In this document: in pieces, positions 25,221 to 34,622 of the stretch
How the letters are laid out: every line of letters starts with the position of its first letter
How positions within the stretch are numbered: the stretch's first letter is position 1
NCBI GenBank assembly: GCA_014773175.1
Contig: VXCM01002003.1
Span: forward strand, 6,898-70,897
Origin: Lucifuga dentata
Taxonomy: Eukaryota > Chordata > Actinopteri > Ophidiiformes > Bythitidae
Reading direction: 5' to 3'
Length of the DNA: 64,000 nt
Program-made: the position numbers and the translations under genes
Notes under the pieces: generated by a model
Told to the model about the DNA's origin: nothing
Database searches by the model: none
What the model saw: the letters and a program-made list of their open reading frames with translations, nothing else

Positions 25221-25437
25221 CAGGTGCTCTCAAACTGTGGTACATGTACCACTTGTGGTCTTTGAAGTGCCCCGTGGAGGTACATTAAGTGACTCTGGAA
25301 ATTTCTGAAGAGGTCTAAAACATATAAAGTCTCAAATTATGTTATTGTGGCAGATTATTCACAAATATTAGGAAATAGTTTATTTACTTTGTTTATTTAC
25401 TAAGTTTAATTACTTGGATCAGGTTTGGAAACCACTG
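25221..25437. mobile_element. hAT-like MITE, complete (217 bp)
   Basis: The left end CAGGTGCTCTCAAACTGTGG is matched in inverted form by the right end GGTTTGGAAACCACTG. The flanks TATTAATG (left) and CATTAATA (right) share ATTAAT, compatible with a decayed 8-bp target-site duplication. They are also reverse complements of each other, so the inverted repeat may extend further out. The left half matches 912-1085. There is no coding capacity. Confidence 0.65.
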
Positions 25438-25761
25438 CATTAATACATCTGGGCTTATTTTTCAACACCTGTCCACTATGATTAACCAATACATCAGTTT
25501 CTATCACATATTCATTTGGATTCTTGCTAAATTACTCATTAGAATAGTAAGTACTTATATGAGAAAATGTAAATAATCTTGTTCTCTCTAATAAACATGA
25601 TGCATCACAAAAACAACAGATGTACTAGACATGTAAACATAGTTTGAATGCCTAGCCTTAAAGATACCTTGCATGGTTTACAAGAACAGAGTAGAGAGAT
25701 CTGCCATCTTGAGGTTCTGAAATGATTCCTCAAAACAGTACAAGCAGTCACAGAGGGAGGG

Positions 25762-25832
25762 GTGTTTGGTTATAAAACAAACATCTAATAAGGTGCACCA
25801 CCATGTTAAATGCTTGTTTTATAGCCAAACAC
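25762..25832. repeat. Inverted repeat, 23-bp arms, 25-nt loop
   Basis: GTGTTTGGTTATAAAACAAA(CAT) at 25762-25784 pairs with ATGCTTGTTTTATAGCCAAA(CAC) at 25810-25832 with two mismatches. It may be part of a larger decayed MITE beginning near 25660, but I cannot fix the boundaries. Confidence 0.7.
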
Positions 25833-26490
25833 TCTTCTATATCTCAAATGCTGTTGTAGAGTATATATTTTATGCTGTTCTAAAACTCTCCTTTCAGAAA
25901 ATGTAGTGTCTGCATTGGCCTTTTCTAAATATTTTCATTGAAAATAGTAATTAAAAGTCATTACTTGTGGAATCCAAGTTGATTTGAAATCAAGCTGAAT
26001 ATTTAAAGAAACACAAGCAAGGTTCCTGATAAGGTGCGCTATCCTGAAGCTTTGGCATGGAGATATTTCGTCTGACAATCACAACATCCAGAAACTAGAC
26101 TGTTAATAAATTTTACGCAAATATCATTCAACCTGCAGTTTAATTTATGCATCCCCTTGATGCATGTTAGAATCTGACTCTTTGAAAGAAAAGCGGAGAA
26201 ACATTGCATACCTACGTATTTATGTTACTTTGATAATTACTTTGCTCACAGTTCTGTGATATTGGAGCAACTAAATGCTGTGATATTTGGTGATGAAACA
26301 GAGTAAGGTTCGGTTCTGAATCAAGGGTAATATTGACAGTGACTTTAGAGTTGGTTTAAAATACATCACAATAGCAGAAAAAAATAGAGATTTTTTAGCC
26401 AAGCTCGGAATTTGAGCTCCTGACACCATACATCTGGTCATGACAATTTTCAACTGGTGTTATCTTATAACACTGTGGAAACAGTATTTA

Positions 26491-26528
26491 AAAAAAAAAA
26501 AAAAAAAANAAAAAAAAAAAAAAAAAAA
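26491..26528. repeat. Poly-A tract with an N at 26509
   Basis: Two A-runs sit either side of one N, probably a collapsed or unmerged homopolymer. Confidence 0.8.
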
Positions 26529-27202
26529 GGTAAAACAAGGTTTAGTTCTTGGAAAGACATCACATATTTACAGTTTCATGCAGAGAGAAAAAAATTAACA
26601 TGAAATATTAAACCATAATAATTTGAATATTTTTTCCATATGTAGTGGTCTCCCTTAATTTCATTCAGAATAATGCAGTAATCACAGCTTGTACATAATT
26701 TCCCTCTTTTTTCTTGCATAATCCAGTGCTGAAGTTGATTTTAATTTATATATTGAGGTTTTCAGAGAGGAACTAATTGATCCAGACTGTCATTTCACAG
26801 GATGTTGTATAACTGATTTAACGCAGCTTCTTAACACTGGTTTCCCTCAGTTATGTTTGACAGTTCTCAGGTTAATCATGTGAAAACAGAGACCCCACTT
26901 TTTCCAACCTGTCAAATGGTAATTGGCCAGTGGTTCCTTTAATAGCAGTCTGCCACAGGGACTGCAAACAGCTCTTAAATTGTGTACAAAATAATTGGTA
27001 GGGCATGAACAAGGATAACAAGGGCTATACATGAATCCTTGTGTGCTGTCTGGATCTTTAAGCAAGAACTGAAGGACAGACATTATACATCTAGGCACTG
27101 ACAGCAACATTTTAGTATCACCATATAAATATTCTGCTTAAGTACATTTTTTATCTAAGACCTCAGCAATGTCAACAATGTGTGCTTGTCTCTATATTGC
27201 AG

Positions 27203-27572
27203 GCTACTCCTCTGTGCATACAGCAGTGACCGCAGAAGGAAGACAGTGGCAAGAACAATATGATGAGTCCATATAACGATGGTAGCCTCTAAGGAGAGAA
27301 GCACAAGTCAACCAGAGGTGGGGAAATCTCTGCTAGCAATCATTGTGATTTCGCTGCAGACAAAGCTCAGTGAATGAAACCCAGTGTAAAGGCAAATACT
27401 CAACGTTTTCAGCTATGGTACATGGGGACAATACCATCCATCAATGAGGAAGATATTGATACATAGATTGTTTCTGGCATTGAGAACACTTGAACATCAA
27501 GATTTGCTCACAACATCATTTCATCTGTAAAACCACAGTGGTGTTACTCTCTTTGCATTTGTGGCCCTACAC
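27203..27572 (+). other. elfn1: elfn1 5' leader on the coding exon, with five uORFs
   Basis: A pyrimidine-rich acceptor ends with AG at 27201-27202, so the exon probably starts at 27203. The leader has five ATG-initiated upstream ORFs: 27260-27292 (10 aa), 27279-27377 (32 aa), 27374-27466 (30 aa), 27415-27447 (10 aa) and 27444-27530 (28 aa, in the frame of the main CDS). The last stop lies 42 nt before the chosen start. The overlaps suggest that translation of the main frame depends on leaky scanning or reinitiation. The exact exon start is inferred. Confidence 0.6.
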
Positions 27573-29945
27573 ATGACTCTAAGAGAAGCACCAATGGCCT
27601 GCAGTTTATGCATGGTGATGAGTGCCTTTTTTTGGTCTGTAGCCATTGTATATTTGACTCACATTGGCAGAGTCAATGGAGACTGCTGGTTAATTGAGGG
27701 TGAAAAGGGCTTTGTATGGCTCGCAATTTGTAGCCAAAACCAACCACCTTACGAGGCCATCCCACAGCATATAAACAGCACCATTGTGGACCTTCGTCTG
27801 AATGAAAATAAAATCAAAAGTATCCATTATTCTGCCCTTAGTCGCTTTGCCAACTTGACCTACCTGAACCTGACTAAGAATGAGATCTCCTATATAGAAG
27901 ATGGGGCCTTTTCTGCTCAATTTAACTTGCAGGTCCTTCAAATGGGCTTCAACAGGTTGCGAAACCTGACAGAGGGGATCCTCAGGGGTTTAGGCAAACT
28001 GCAGTACCTCTACCTCCAGGCAAATCTGATTGAGACTGTGACACCCAACACCTTTTGGGAATGTCCCAACATTGAGAACATTGACCTCTCCATGAACCGA
28101 ATTCAGCAGTTAGATGGGGCCACATTTACCAGCTTAACTAAACTTACCACCTGTGAGCTGTACACAAATCCTTTTAACTGCTCATGTGAATTACTTGGTT
28201 TTGTCAAATGGCTCTCAGTTTTCCCAAACAGGACAAATGAACGGATGATTTGTGACTCTCCACCTGGTGTCTCTGGTTTCAGTCTACTGAGCCAGAATCC
28301 AAACAATCCAACATATCGAAATGCACTTCACATGCTCTCCACTGTATGTGATGATGACTATGTGACGCCATTTATTCCTGTGCCCACTGAGCCTACAACC
28401 CCCCCACCAGATTCAGCCCTTTGCGGAATGGAAGACTGTCCCTCAGGGACAGAACCAGATGATATTACCATTAGTACAACTTACAATGATGTGGAAGTAA
28501 ATCCTTCGATGAAACTAAAGCAAGTATCAAATGCAGGTGCCACCATCACGGTTCAGATTCCTCATCCCTACAAGAAGATGTATATCCTGGTTCAGTACAA
28601 CAACAGCTTTTTCACAGAAATCCGAAACCTGAAAGGGAAAGAGGAGGAAATTGAATTGAAAAACCTTAAACCCCACACTAACTACACTTACTGTGTTGCT
28701 TCAATACGTAATTCTCTTAGACACAACCACACTTGTCTGACAATCACTACGGGCCTTCGGAATGGAAAAGATAGAGAGATAAACAATGCAACTGCTACTC
28801 ACTACATTATGACTGTTTTAGGCTGCCTCTTTAGCATGGTAATATTTCTAGGAGTGGTCTACTATTGCTTACGGAAAAAACGGCAACAAGATGAAAAGCA
28901 CAAGAAATCAGGTAGCCTCAAGAAAAATATAATGGAACTCAAGTATGGACAAGAACTGGAGGGAGGAACTATTTCTCGAATGTCACAGAAACAGTTGCTA
29001 GCTGGAGAAAGCATGGCACGCATGCCATACTTACCACCAGGAAGTGAGATTGAGCAGTACAAATTTCAAGAGATTAGTGATACTCCTAAAATGGTTAAAG
29101 GAAATTACATGGATGTGCGAAGTGTGGACCACCATGAGCGCAGAGAATGTGATATGTCTATGGCAGGGAATAGCCAAGGATCAGTGGCAGAGATTTCTAC
29201 CATTGCAAAAGAGGTGGATAAAGTCAATCAGATAATCAACAACTGTATAGATGCTCTAAAGTCAGAATCCACCTCTTTTCAAGGTGTGAAATCTGGAGCT
29301 GTGTCTACCGCAGAGCCCCAGCTCGTACTGTTGTCAGAGCATCCACAGGGCAAATCAGGCCGTTTGTCCCCTGGGTATAATGACAGCTACCACCATTCTT
29401 TGCAGAGGCATCGGACCTCAGATGTCTCACCGAAGAGGCCCAGCACTGCCACAGGAGGGCCAATGCGTAGCCCCAGGCCTTATCGCTCTGAATCCAAGTA
29501 CATAGAGAAAACCTCCCCCACAGGAGAGACCATCCTCACTGTAACACCTGCCGCTGCCATTCTGAGGGCCGAGGCCGAGAAAATTCGTCAGTATAGTGAC
29601 CACCGACACTCCTACCCTGATGCTCAGATAGAGGAGCTCGAGGGACCTGACGGCCACAAGTCCTCCATGTTGGAGCCTCTAACTCACTCCCGCTCCAGAG
29701 ACTTAGGATATTCTCAGCTGCCATCTCAGTATCATAATCTGAGCTATTCCTCAAGTCCTGAATACTACTGCAAACCATCACACAGCATCTGGGAGCGATT
29801 CAAACTCCACCGAAAACAGCACAAAGATGAGGAGTACATGGCTGCTGGTCATGCACTACGTAAGAAAGTCCAGTTTGCAAAGGATGAGGACCTGCATGAT
29901 ATTTTAGACTACTGGAAAGGTGTGTCAGCCCAACATAAATCTTAA
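27573..29945 (+). CDS. elfn1: Elfn1: LRR and fibronectin III transmembrane synaptic protein
   Basis: An uninterrupted 790-codon frame, one exon, as in other vertebrate ELFN1 genes (human is about 828 aa). Layout: hydrophobic signal region about 9-31, with cleavage likely before DCWLIEG (37-43); LRR cap with C38 and C53; leucine-rich repeats about 70-195; C-terminal cap from NPFNCSCELLGF (199-210) with C203, C205, C227 and C259; Pro/Thr linker about 268-290; fibronectin III about 300-395; transmembrane helix about 411-433; basic stop-transfer RKKRQQ; cytoplasmic tail to 790. The tail has the conserved block EISTIAKEVDKVNQIINN (540-557) and ends KVQF (765-768, an RVxF-type PP1 docking motif) then DYWKGVSAQHKS. 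N-glycosylation sequons occur at N68, N94, N99, N131, N202, N343, N370, N385 and N405. In mammals ELFN1 is postsynaptic, recruits presynaptic group III mGluRs in trans, and binds PP1 (PPP1R28). The tail ending and ectodomain opening distinguish ELFN1 from ELFN2 to my eye. ATG 27573 is the first in frame after TAA 27528-27530; ATGs at 27594, 27612 and 27618 are alternatives, and 27561 is GTG. Which teleost paralogue (a or b) is undecided. Confidence 0.96.
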   Translation: MTLREAPMACSLCMVMSAFFWSVAIVYLTHIGRVNGDCWLIEGEKGFVWLAICSQNQPPYEAIPQHINSTIVDLRLNENKIKSIHYSALSRFANLTYLNLTKNEISYIEDGAFSAQFNLQVLQMGFNRLRNLTEGILRGLGKLQYLYLQANLIETVTPNTFWECPNIENIDLSMNRIQQLDGATFTSLTKLTTCELYTNPFNCSCELLGFVKWLSVFPNRTNERMICDSPPGVSGFSLLSQNPNNPTYRNALHMLSTVCDDDYVTPFIPVPTEPTTPPPDSALCGMEDCPSGTEPDDITISTTYNDVEVNPSMKLKQVSNAGATITVQIPHPYKKMYILVQYNNSFFTEIRNLKGKEEEIELKNLKPHTNYTYCVASIRNSLRHNHTCLTITTGLRNGKDREINNATATHYIMTVLGCLFSMVIFLGVVYYCLRKKRQQDEKHKKSGSLKKNIMELKYGQELEGGTISRMSQKQLLAGESMARMPYLPPGSEIEQYKFQEISDTPKMVKGNYMDVRSVDHHERRECDMSMAGNSQGSVAEISTIAKEVDKVNQIINNCIDALKSESTSFQGVKSGAVSTAEPQLVLLSEHPQGKSGRLSPGYNDSYHHSLQRHRTSDVSPKRPSTATGGPMRSPRPYRSESKYIEKTSPTGETILTVTPAAAILRAEAEKIRQYSDHRHSYPDAQIEELEGPDGHKSSMLEPLTHSRSRDLGYSQLPSQYHNLSYSSSPEYYCKPSHSIWERFKLHRKQHKDEEYMAAGHALRKKVQFAKDEDLHDILDYWKGVSAQHKS

Positions 29946-30566
29946 CCTCTTTAAGTGTTTTTAATGGACAACACATAGCAGAAATGATACAAGAACGTCG
30001 CAGGCAATTAAATCACCGGATACTTCCATATAATCAACTACTCTTTGACGTGTATCACATTCTCTTTTTGACTGTGAGGAAAATGGGGTAAAGATCCTTT
30101 AAGCTCGTAAATTTGTCATCTTATGTAAACATTCATCAAGGAAACTTTTATCATTTATGGACAAAATATATTGCGAATTTAAAAATATATATATATGTTA
30201 CAATGGATTATAGGTTTTTGGGTATCGCATGGCCAAGTCCTGTGACAGTGGATTTGCTGTTGTGTACTTTGAGACTACTATATGAAGACATGTCTACTGA
30301 AACCTCAAAATGTTATTTTTGAAGAACTATCTGAACCATTCATTCAAAAAGAACATTTTCCTTCCCTGCATATATTTAAGTCAAAACTATGTACAGATAT
30401 GGTTTTCTATATTTGCAATGTTTGCTGTATAAGTGGAAAAGTATTTGTAAATGGATCAGGGTTATTAAATGGAGAGCTGTTCATTTAGATTATCCTGTTG
30501 CTGCAGAACATCATGTCCCACTTTAAACTTGCCAGATCATTTGTTATCTTAACTGTCACCACCTGT

Positions 30567-30590
30567 TTTTTTTTTTTTTTTTTTTTTTTT
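30567..30590. repeat. Poly-T tract in the elfn1 3' UTR
   Basis: About 24 consecutive T. It lies 47 bp upstream of the MITE at 30637. Confidence 0.9.
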
Positions 30591-30636
30591 ATCATGACAG
30601 TTTATAAATACATAAAAGAACTGACTGAGTTTTAAG

Positions 30637-31144
30637 GTCCCAGTATGCTTCATACAAAGTTGAAGTTTCAGGCCAAAAAAGAAACATCTTGCAAGGCTCA
30701 ACACGTGGTTATTCAGGCTCTTTGGAACTTTGGCAAACTTTGCTTTTATGTTTTCTACTTCTGATACCTAACCTTGGCTAATTAGTCCAAATTTCACATG
30801 GCTGCTTGCATCACCGGCAAGGGGCCAGGAGGCAGAGCTCAACTTTTGTCACTACTTCCTCTGCTGTTGGAGCAACCATTTCAGCTCCTTATTTGTAGAA
30901 TACACAGAAAATCCTCCATCTTCCTTCCTACTCTGATTCAGAAGATGAACGAATCATCTCCACTTCATCTTCTTTGCCTTCTTTTTATCACTAAATAAAT
31001 TACAGCTACTGCCAACTCCTCTCTCAACTGATTGTAAACGTCTTTCTCCACCCCTTGGGTAACAGGTGACTCATGCCCCCTACAGGCAGGAAGTGGAATA
31101 AAAAGAACAACATTTCTTAAGGACTATACGTAGCATTCTAGGAC
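30637..31144. mobile_element. MITE-like element, family Y copy 1, inside the elfn1 3' UTR
   Basis: About 500 bp are homologous to 42326-42794. Shared landmarks are CTTCATA near the start, CTTGCAAGGCTCAACACGTG against CATGCAAGGCTCAAAACATG, GGGGCCAGGAGGCA against GGGGCCAGTAGGCA, CTTTTTATCACTAAATAAA in both, ACTGCCAACTCCTCT against ACTGCCAGCTCCTCT, and TAAAAAGAACA in both. The ends GTCCCAGTATGCTTCATACA and, inverted, GTCCTAGAATGCTACGTATA form an imperfect terminal inverted repeat of about 20 bp. There is no transposase and I do not know the family. It supplies two AATAAA motifs in the sense orientation of elfn1. Confidence 0.65.
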
Positions 31145-32455
31145 ATTTTCACTGGCCTGTTCTTTATGTTTTGAAGTATAGTGGGGCCTTCAGAGTTCCT
31201 TTGCCATATTACACAATATTCAGTGGATGAAATCTGATTGACTTTGTGTAGGCGAGACATATGCCCTACTGTTAGAACATCTCAGTCATCAGTTACATAA
31301 ACCATCTTTTGTATCTTTAGTACCAAAGTAGAAAATACTGAAATGTTTACAGTGTCTCTGCACATTGTGGAAATCTTTTGAACATTGGTGACTTGGGAAA
31401 TTGCATACAGGATATCAGACTGGAAGCCCACTATTGATCGCTCACATTTCAAAGGGAAGGCAGTGCTTCTCTCTCACCTGTTTTAGGTACAGAGCCCAGT
31501 CTTCTCTGCAGGAGAGCTCGATAGATGAATGTAACATACATATTCTAATCTGTCTATGGCAGCTTTTATGTATATTTTCAAAGAAATATTTATTTAATGC
31601 TGTTAATGACTGTGTTTCTTTCCTTTGCATTAATATTCCTTCCAGTGTATTATATTACATAATGTCTGATCTGATACATGCAGGAAAGTAGTTTGTTATT
31701 GGGACGAGCCTTGTTGCTTGCTGAGAGATTTCATTTTATTTTTAACTGCTAGGCTCTTATATCTTTTTGTATATTATGAAAGCTACGTACCAGACGAATA
31801 TCAACATACTAGAGTAAAATTTGGGAATGTGAAACTGAATCCTCTGACTTACTGGCTGTGAATTTGTATATCATAAAAATCTTTGAGTAAATATTAGACT
31901 TAATGATGCTTTTTTTCTTCTTCTTCTTCTTTTTTGGAAGATGCTTCTATAGCCCATTCACAACAGGCTCATGATGATTCAATCCAACAACTTCATTGCT
32001 CATTTACAGAAATTGTGCAGTTTTGTGCATGTATGGTGTTTATAAAAATTTAAATAGAGAAATTAACTTTTACATAATATAAATCTTAATCCTCAGTTTC
32101 ATATTTTTGGTCATGTATAAGGTAGAAATCTCAGTAGTTCCCAAACTTATACCAGCTACAAAATCTTAAAATAATTATCGAGGTCGGACGCAATCCCAGC
32201 AAATTTTCCCTAGAATCTCTAATTGTTTGTCATCATCATTATGGTTTCATAGACAATGATTCACTTTTAGGAATGGAGATATTTTCTCAGTTATCCTCTG
32301 GGCAATCCATTCCTTTACACATTTCTTTTCCATTTAGTCACATGGTGTATTTTGCATATTAAAAGGTGTGATTGGATTTATTACATCAGGAGTTTGAGGG
32401 GGATTGGAAATGATATTTCTCTATCTCCAAATTACATGATTAACCCTGAAAAGAT

Positions 32456-32500
32456 AAAAGCACGACAGACATGTCGTGCTTTTGAGTGCAAAAGCACGAC
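32456..32500. repeat. 12-bp perfect hairpin plus a third copy of the arm
   Basis: AAAAGCACGACA (32456-32467), GACA loop, TGTCGTGCTTTT (32472-32483), then AAAAGCACGAC again at 32490-32500. Both GAGTGC spacers (32484, 32502) are also repeated. It would lie in the elfn1 3' UTR if that extends to 33.2 kb. Confidence 0.85.
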
Positions 32501-32633
32501 TGAGTGCATAATCTGACAGGAAGGCAGACCCAAGGGAATTAAATTATGCGGCGACATTTTTTCATNACTGAGTGCATAATCTGACAGGAAGGCAGACCCA
32601 AGGGAATTAAATTATGCGGCGACATTTTTTCAT
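32499..32633. repeat. 67-bp duplication around N at 32566 (assembly artefact)
   Basis: 32499-32565 is identical to 32567-32633. It adds 68 spurious bases to the apparent elfn1 3' UTR. Confidence 0.9.
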
Positions 32634-33215
32634 CAATTCATTTTTCTATTAAAATGAAGAGTGAAGTATATCCACAGGCTTTTTTTAGTCCATTTGATTT
32701 CTTCTACAGTATGTAATAATGTTGCATACGTTGCTCATAAATTTGTCATGAGGTTCTCGTTATTCATTAATTTAATATGAACTTTGCCATGAGCTTGATA
32801 TGAATGTGTTATGTAAGCACCTTGAAAAGTGTTAACTTGGTTGTCTGACTTAATAGTTCAACCGCCTTAAAATTTTGGGACGTGTGTACAAGTGTAAATT
32901 TACTTTGTTTTATTTCCACTGTTGATACTATTGACAAGTCTACATTTGTTGTTATTTTTATAAACGCATTTCAGTATATTCTGAGAACTGTCAGGTTTCT
33001 AGTTCATTTAGCTATTTAGTGACATGTTTTTATACTGCATATTGTAGCACTTCTGTGTCCAATAAGAGTTTAAAGTGTTGAGAAAACTTTGGAAAGATCA
33101 ACAGTTGTTGTTTAAGTGCATCAAAACAAACAAGAGCACAAAAAAATGTGTTTTTTTTTTATTTAATTTTAATTTTTTAACACTATGTTATCTGCTTTCA
33201 GACAAAGTACTGTGA

Positions 33216-33221
33216 AATAAA
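33216..33221 (+). promoter_or_regulatory. Candidate elfn1 polyadenylation signal
   Basis: AATAAA in GTGAAATAAAGTTAAGG. It lies about 3.27 kb after the stop codon and just before repeat-rich DNA. Other AATAAA hexamers exist upstream, so use of this one is inferred. Confidence 0.4.
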
Positions 33222-33354
33222 GTTAAGGGTGCACATATAAACTCAGCATCTTTATTATGACTTTTCACAGAAATTAAATTTTGTCATTTAAACGCAAGGT
33301 TATCCATAACTTTTTATGGCAATGAAAGAAAATACCACATATTCTATAATTTCT

Positions 33355-33680
33355 CAATCCATTCATCCATTTTCAGTATCCACCTATCTTGTACAGGGTT
33401 GCAGAATGCTGCAGCCTATCCCATTGTGCAAGAGGCAGGGTACATGAGTACAGGTCGTCAGTCTATCGCAGGAAAAACATGGACAGACTGACACTCACAT
33501 ACACACCTATGAGCAATTTAAAGTTTCCAAACCACCTAAGCTGAATGTTTTTGTGACTGTGGATGGAAACTGGAGTACCCACAGGAAACACACACAGACA
33601 AAAAGAGGACATGCAAACTTTAACAAGGTCCCAACCGGAGTTGAACCCAAGATCTTGTTGCTTTGAGGCGACTGTGTTGT
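33355..33680 (-). mobile_element. tRNA-derived SINE-like teleost repeat
   Basis: On the minus strand, a B-box-like TTGGGTTCAACTCCGG (near 33640) is followed by a 'tttgcatgtcctc...tgtgtgtttcctgtgggtactccagtttcc' segment, 'caatttaaagtt...attgctcataggtgtgtatgtgagtgtcag', 'gatagactgacgacctgtac', and an end 'gaaaatggatgaatgga'. This order is that of a very common fish intron repeat, recognised from experience. The A-box half is degraded. The N-broken poly-T from 33707 lies next to it. Confidence 0.65.
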
Positions 33681-34137
33681 GGGCTGCCCAACTTCCGTTT
33701 TCTTTTCTTTTTTTTTTTTTTTNTTTTTTTTTTTTTATTTGTAGAAGAGCCTAAAAAAAAACAAAAAAAAACAAAGTTTGGCAGCCTACAGCAGAGTCAC
33801 AATGAAACCTTACTAATGTTCTACCATTTTCCACCATTAATACAGTACATCCATTTAACCAGCAAAACTTAATCAGATTATCTACATCATAGAGGAGAGG
33901 ATCCTTGGTGTGCCTTCAGTTCCAGGGCAGGGTCACACATGGAGCGGAGTAAAACATGGAACACCGCCCAAAACCCTCCTCGTTGACTGTACATTGAAAC
34001 TGAGATGGGGTTATATCTTGATGGGAAAATGTATGTAATATTTGGGAGAATGTGTGTAACTCGGCAGAGCAACAAGATATAATTTGGTGACTAAAATTCT
34101 GCTGCTATAGCACCATAAACATTGGAAAAAGAATTAC

Positions 34138-34622
34138 ATGAATCACGGCCTGCTAGACTGCTCTCTGCCACTGAACAAAGATGTGCCCCAAACAACAAAC
34201 AGTAGTGTGGGCAGCAGTAAAACTACAATAGCTCTCAAGCCCCACAGCAGCAGCAAGGATGCAGATGAGTTGAAGGATAGACCCAACAATGGCACTGTTT
34301 CTGACAAAGATAAAGACTCAGATATTCACACAAAGATGACATCCCCTGGGGGAGTGTACTCGACCACCAGTGAGCGGCAGGGATCGCCTGGAAGAAGAGT
34401 GGGAGNTCCCCTGGGGGAGTGTACTCGACCACCAGTGAGCGGCAGGGATCGCCTGGAAGAAGAGTGGGAGCCCTGTTGCCAGAAAGCCACCTCACAGTGC
34501 AGAGGAAGCAGCTCTTGTCCTGCAACTCAGCATCTTCACTTCCACTTTGGTCGCTTGCAGCTCATTGCAGCTTCTCCAGTCTCAGTTCAATGGCAGAAAG
34601 TAGCCTGACTTTGGTTACCTAG
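34138..34622 (+). pseudogene. Ser-rich reading frame, possibly a captured gene fragment; unrecognised
   Basis: An ATG-initiated frame runs from 34138 into a 64-bp duplication around the N at 34406. Collapsing the duplicated copy plus the N (65 bases) brings the two halves into one frame of 139 codons ending at 34622. The composition is unlike the neighbouring AT-rich DNA: Ser, Asp, Lys and Pro rich, with a charged DKDKDSD stretch and SERQGSPGRR, as in disordered regions of larger proteins. A TAG lies nine codons before the ATG, directly after a pyrimidine-rich CTGCTGCTATAG that could also be a splice acceptor. I do not recognise the protein. It may be a captured exon, an exon of an unseen gene, or chance. 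Confidence 0.3.
34342..34470. repeat. 64-bp duplication around N at 34406 (assembly artefact)
   Basis: 34342-34405 equals 34407-34470 exactly. It shifts the reading frame of the Ser-rich ORF. Confidence 0.9.

Larger units (their letters stand above)
7185..27202 (+). other. Putative elfn1 5' intron (about 20 kb)
   Basis: GTAAGT opens it at 7185 and a TTGTCTCTATATTGCAG-type acceptor closes it at 27202. Between them I see no reading frame with family features. It holds repeats listed separately: dispersed teleost repeats, foldback elements, an L2-type LINE tail, a hAT MITE, microsatellites and poly-A/poly-T tracts. Unlisted spans such as 9450-11900, 13270-14400, 22920-25200 and 25840-27180 show nothing I can name. 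Confidence 0.4.
29946..33240 (+). other. elfn1: elfn1 3' UTR (inferred extent)
   Basis: After the TAA at 29943-29945 there is AT-rich sequence without another gene. The first well-placed AATAAA outside a repeat is at 33216-33221, giving a 3' UTR of about 3.3 kb, usual for a neuronal gene. Earlier AATAAA motifs at 30994-30999 and 31097-31102 lie inside a MITE and could support shorter isoforms. The region also has a poly-T tract (30567-30590), a hairpin at 32456-32483 and an assembly duplication at 32499-32633. The real end needs 3' end reads. Confidence 0.4.

Noticed and set aside
27561..27572. Upstream extension of the elfn1 frame starting at 27561
   Set aside because: The codon there is GTG. 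Nuclear vertebrate genes normally start with ATG, and the first in-frame ATG after the TAA at 27528 is 27573.
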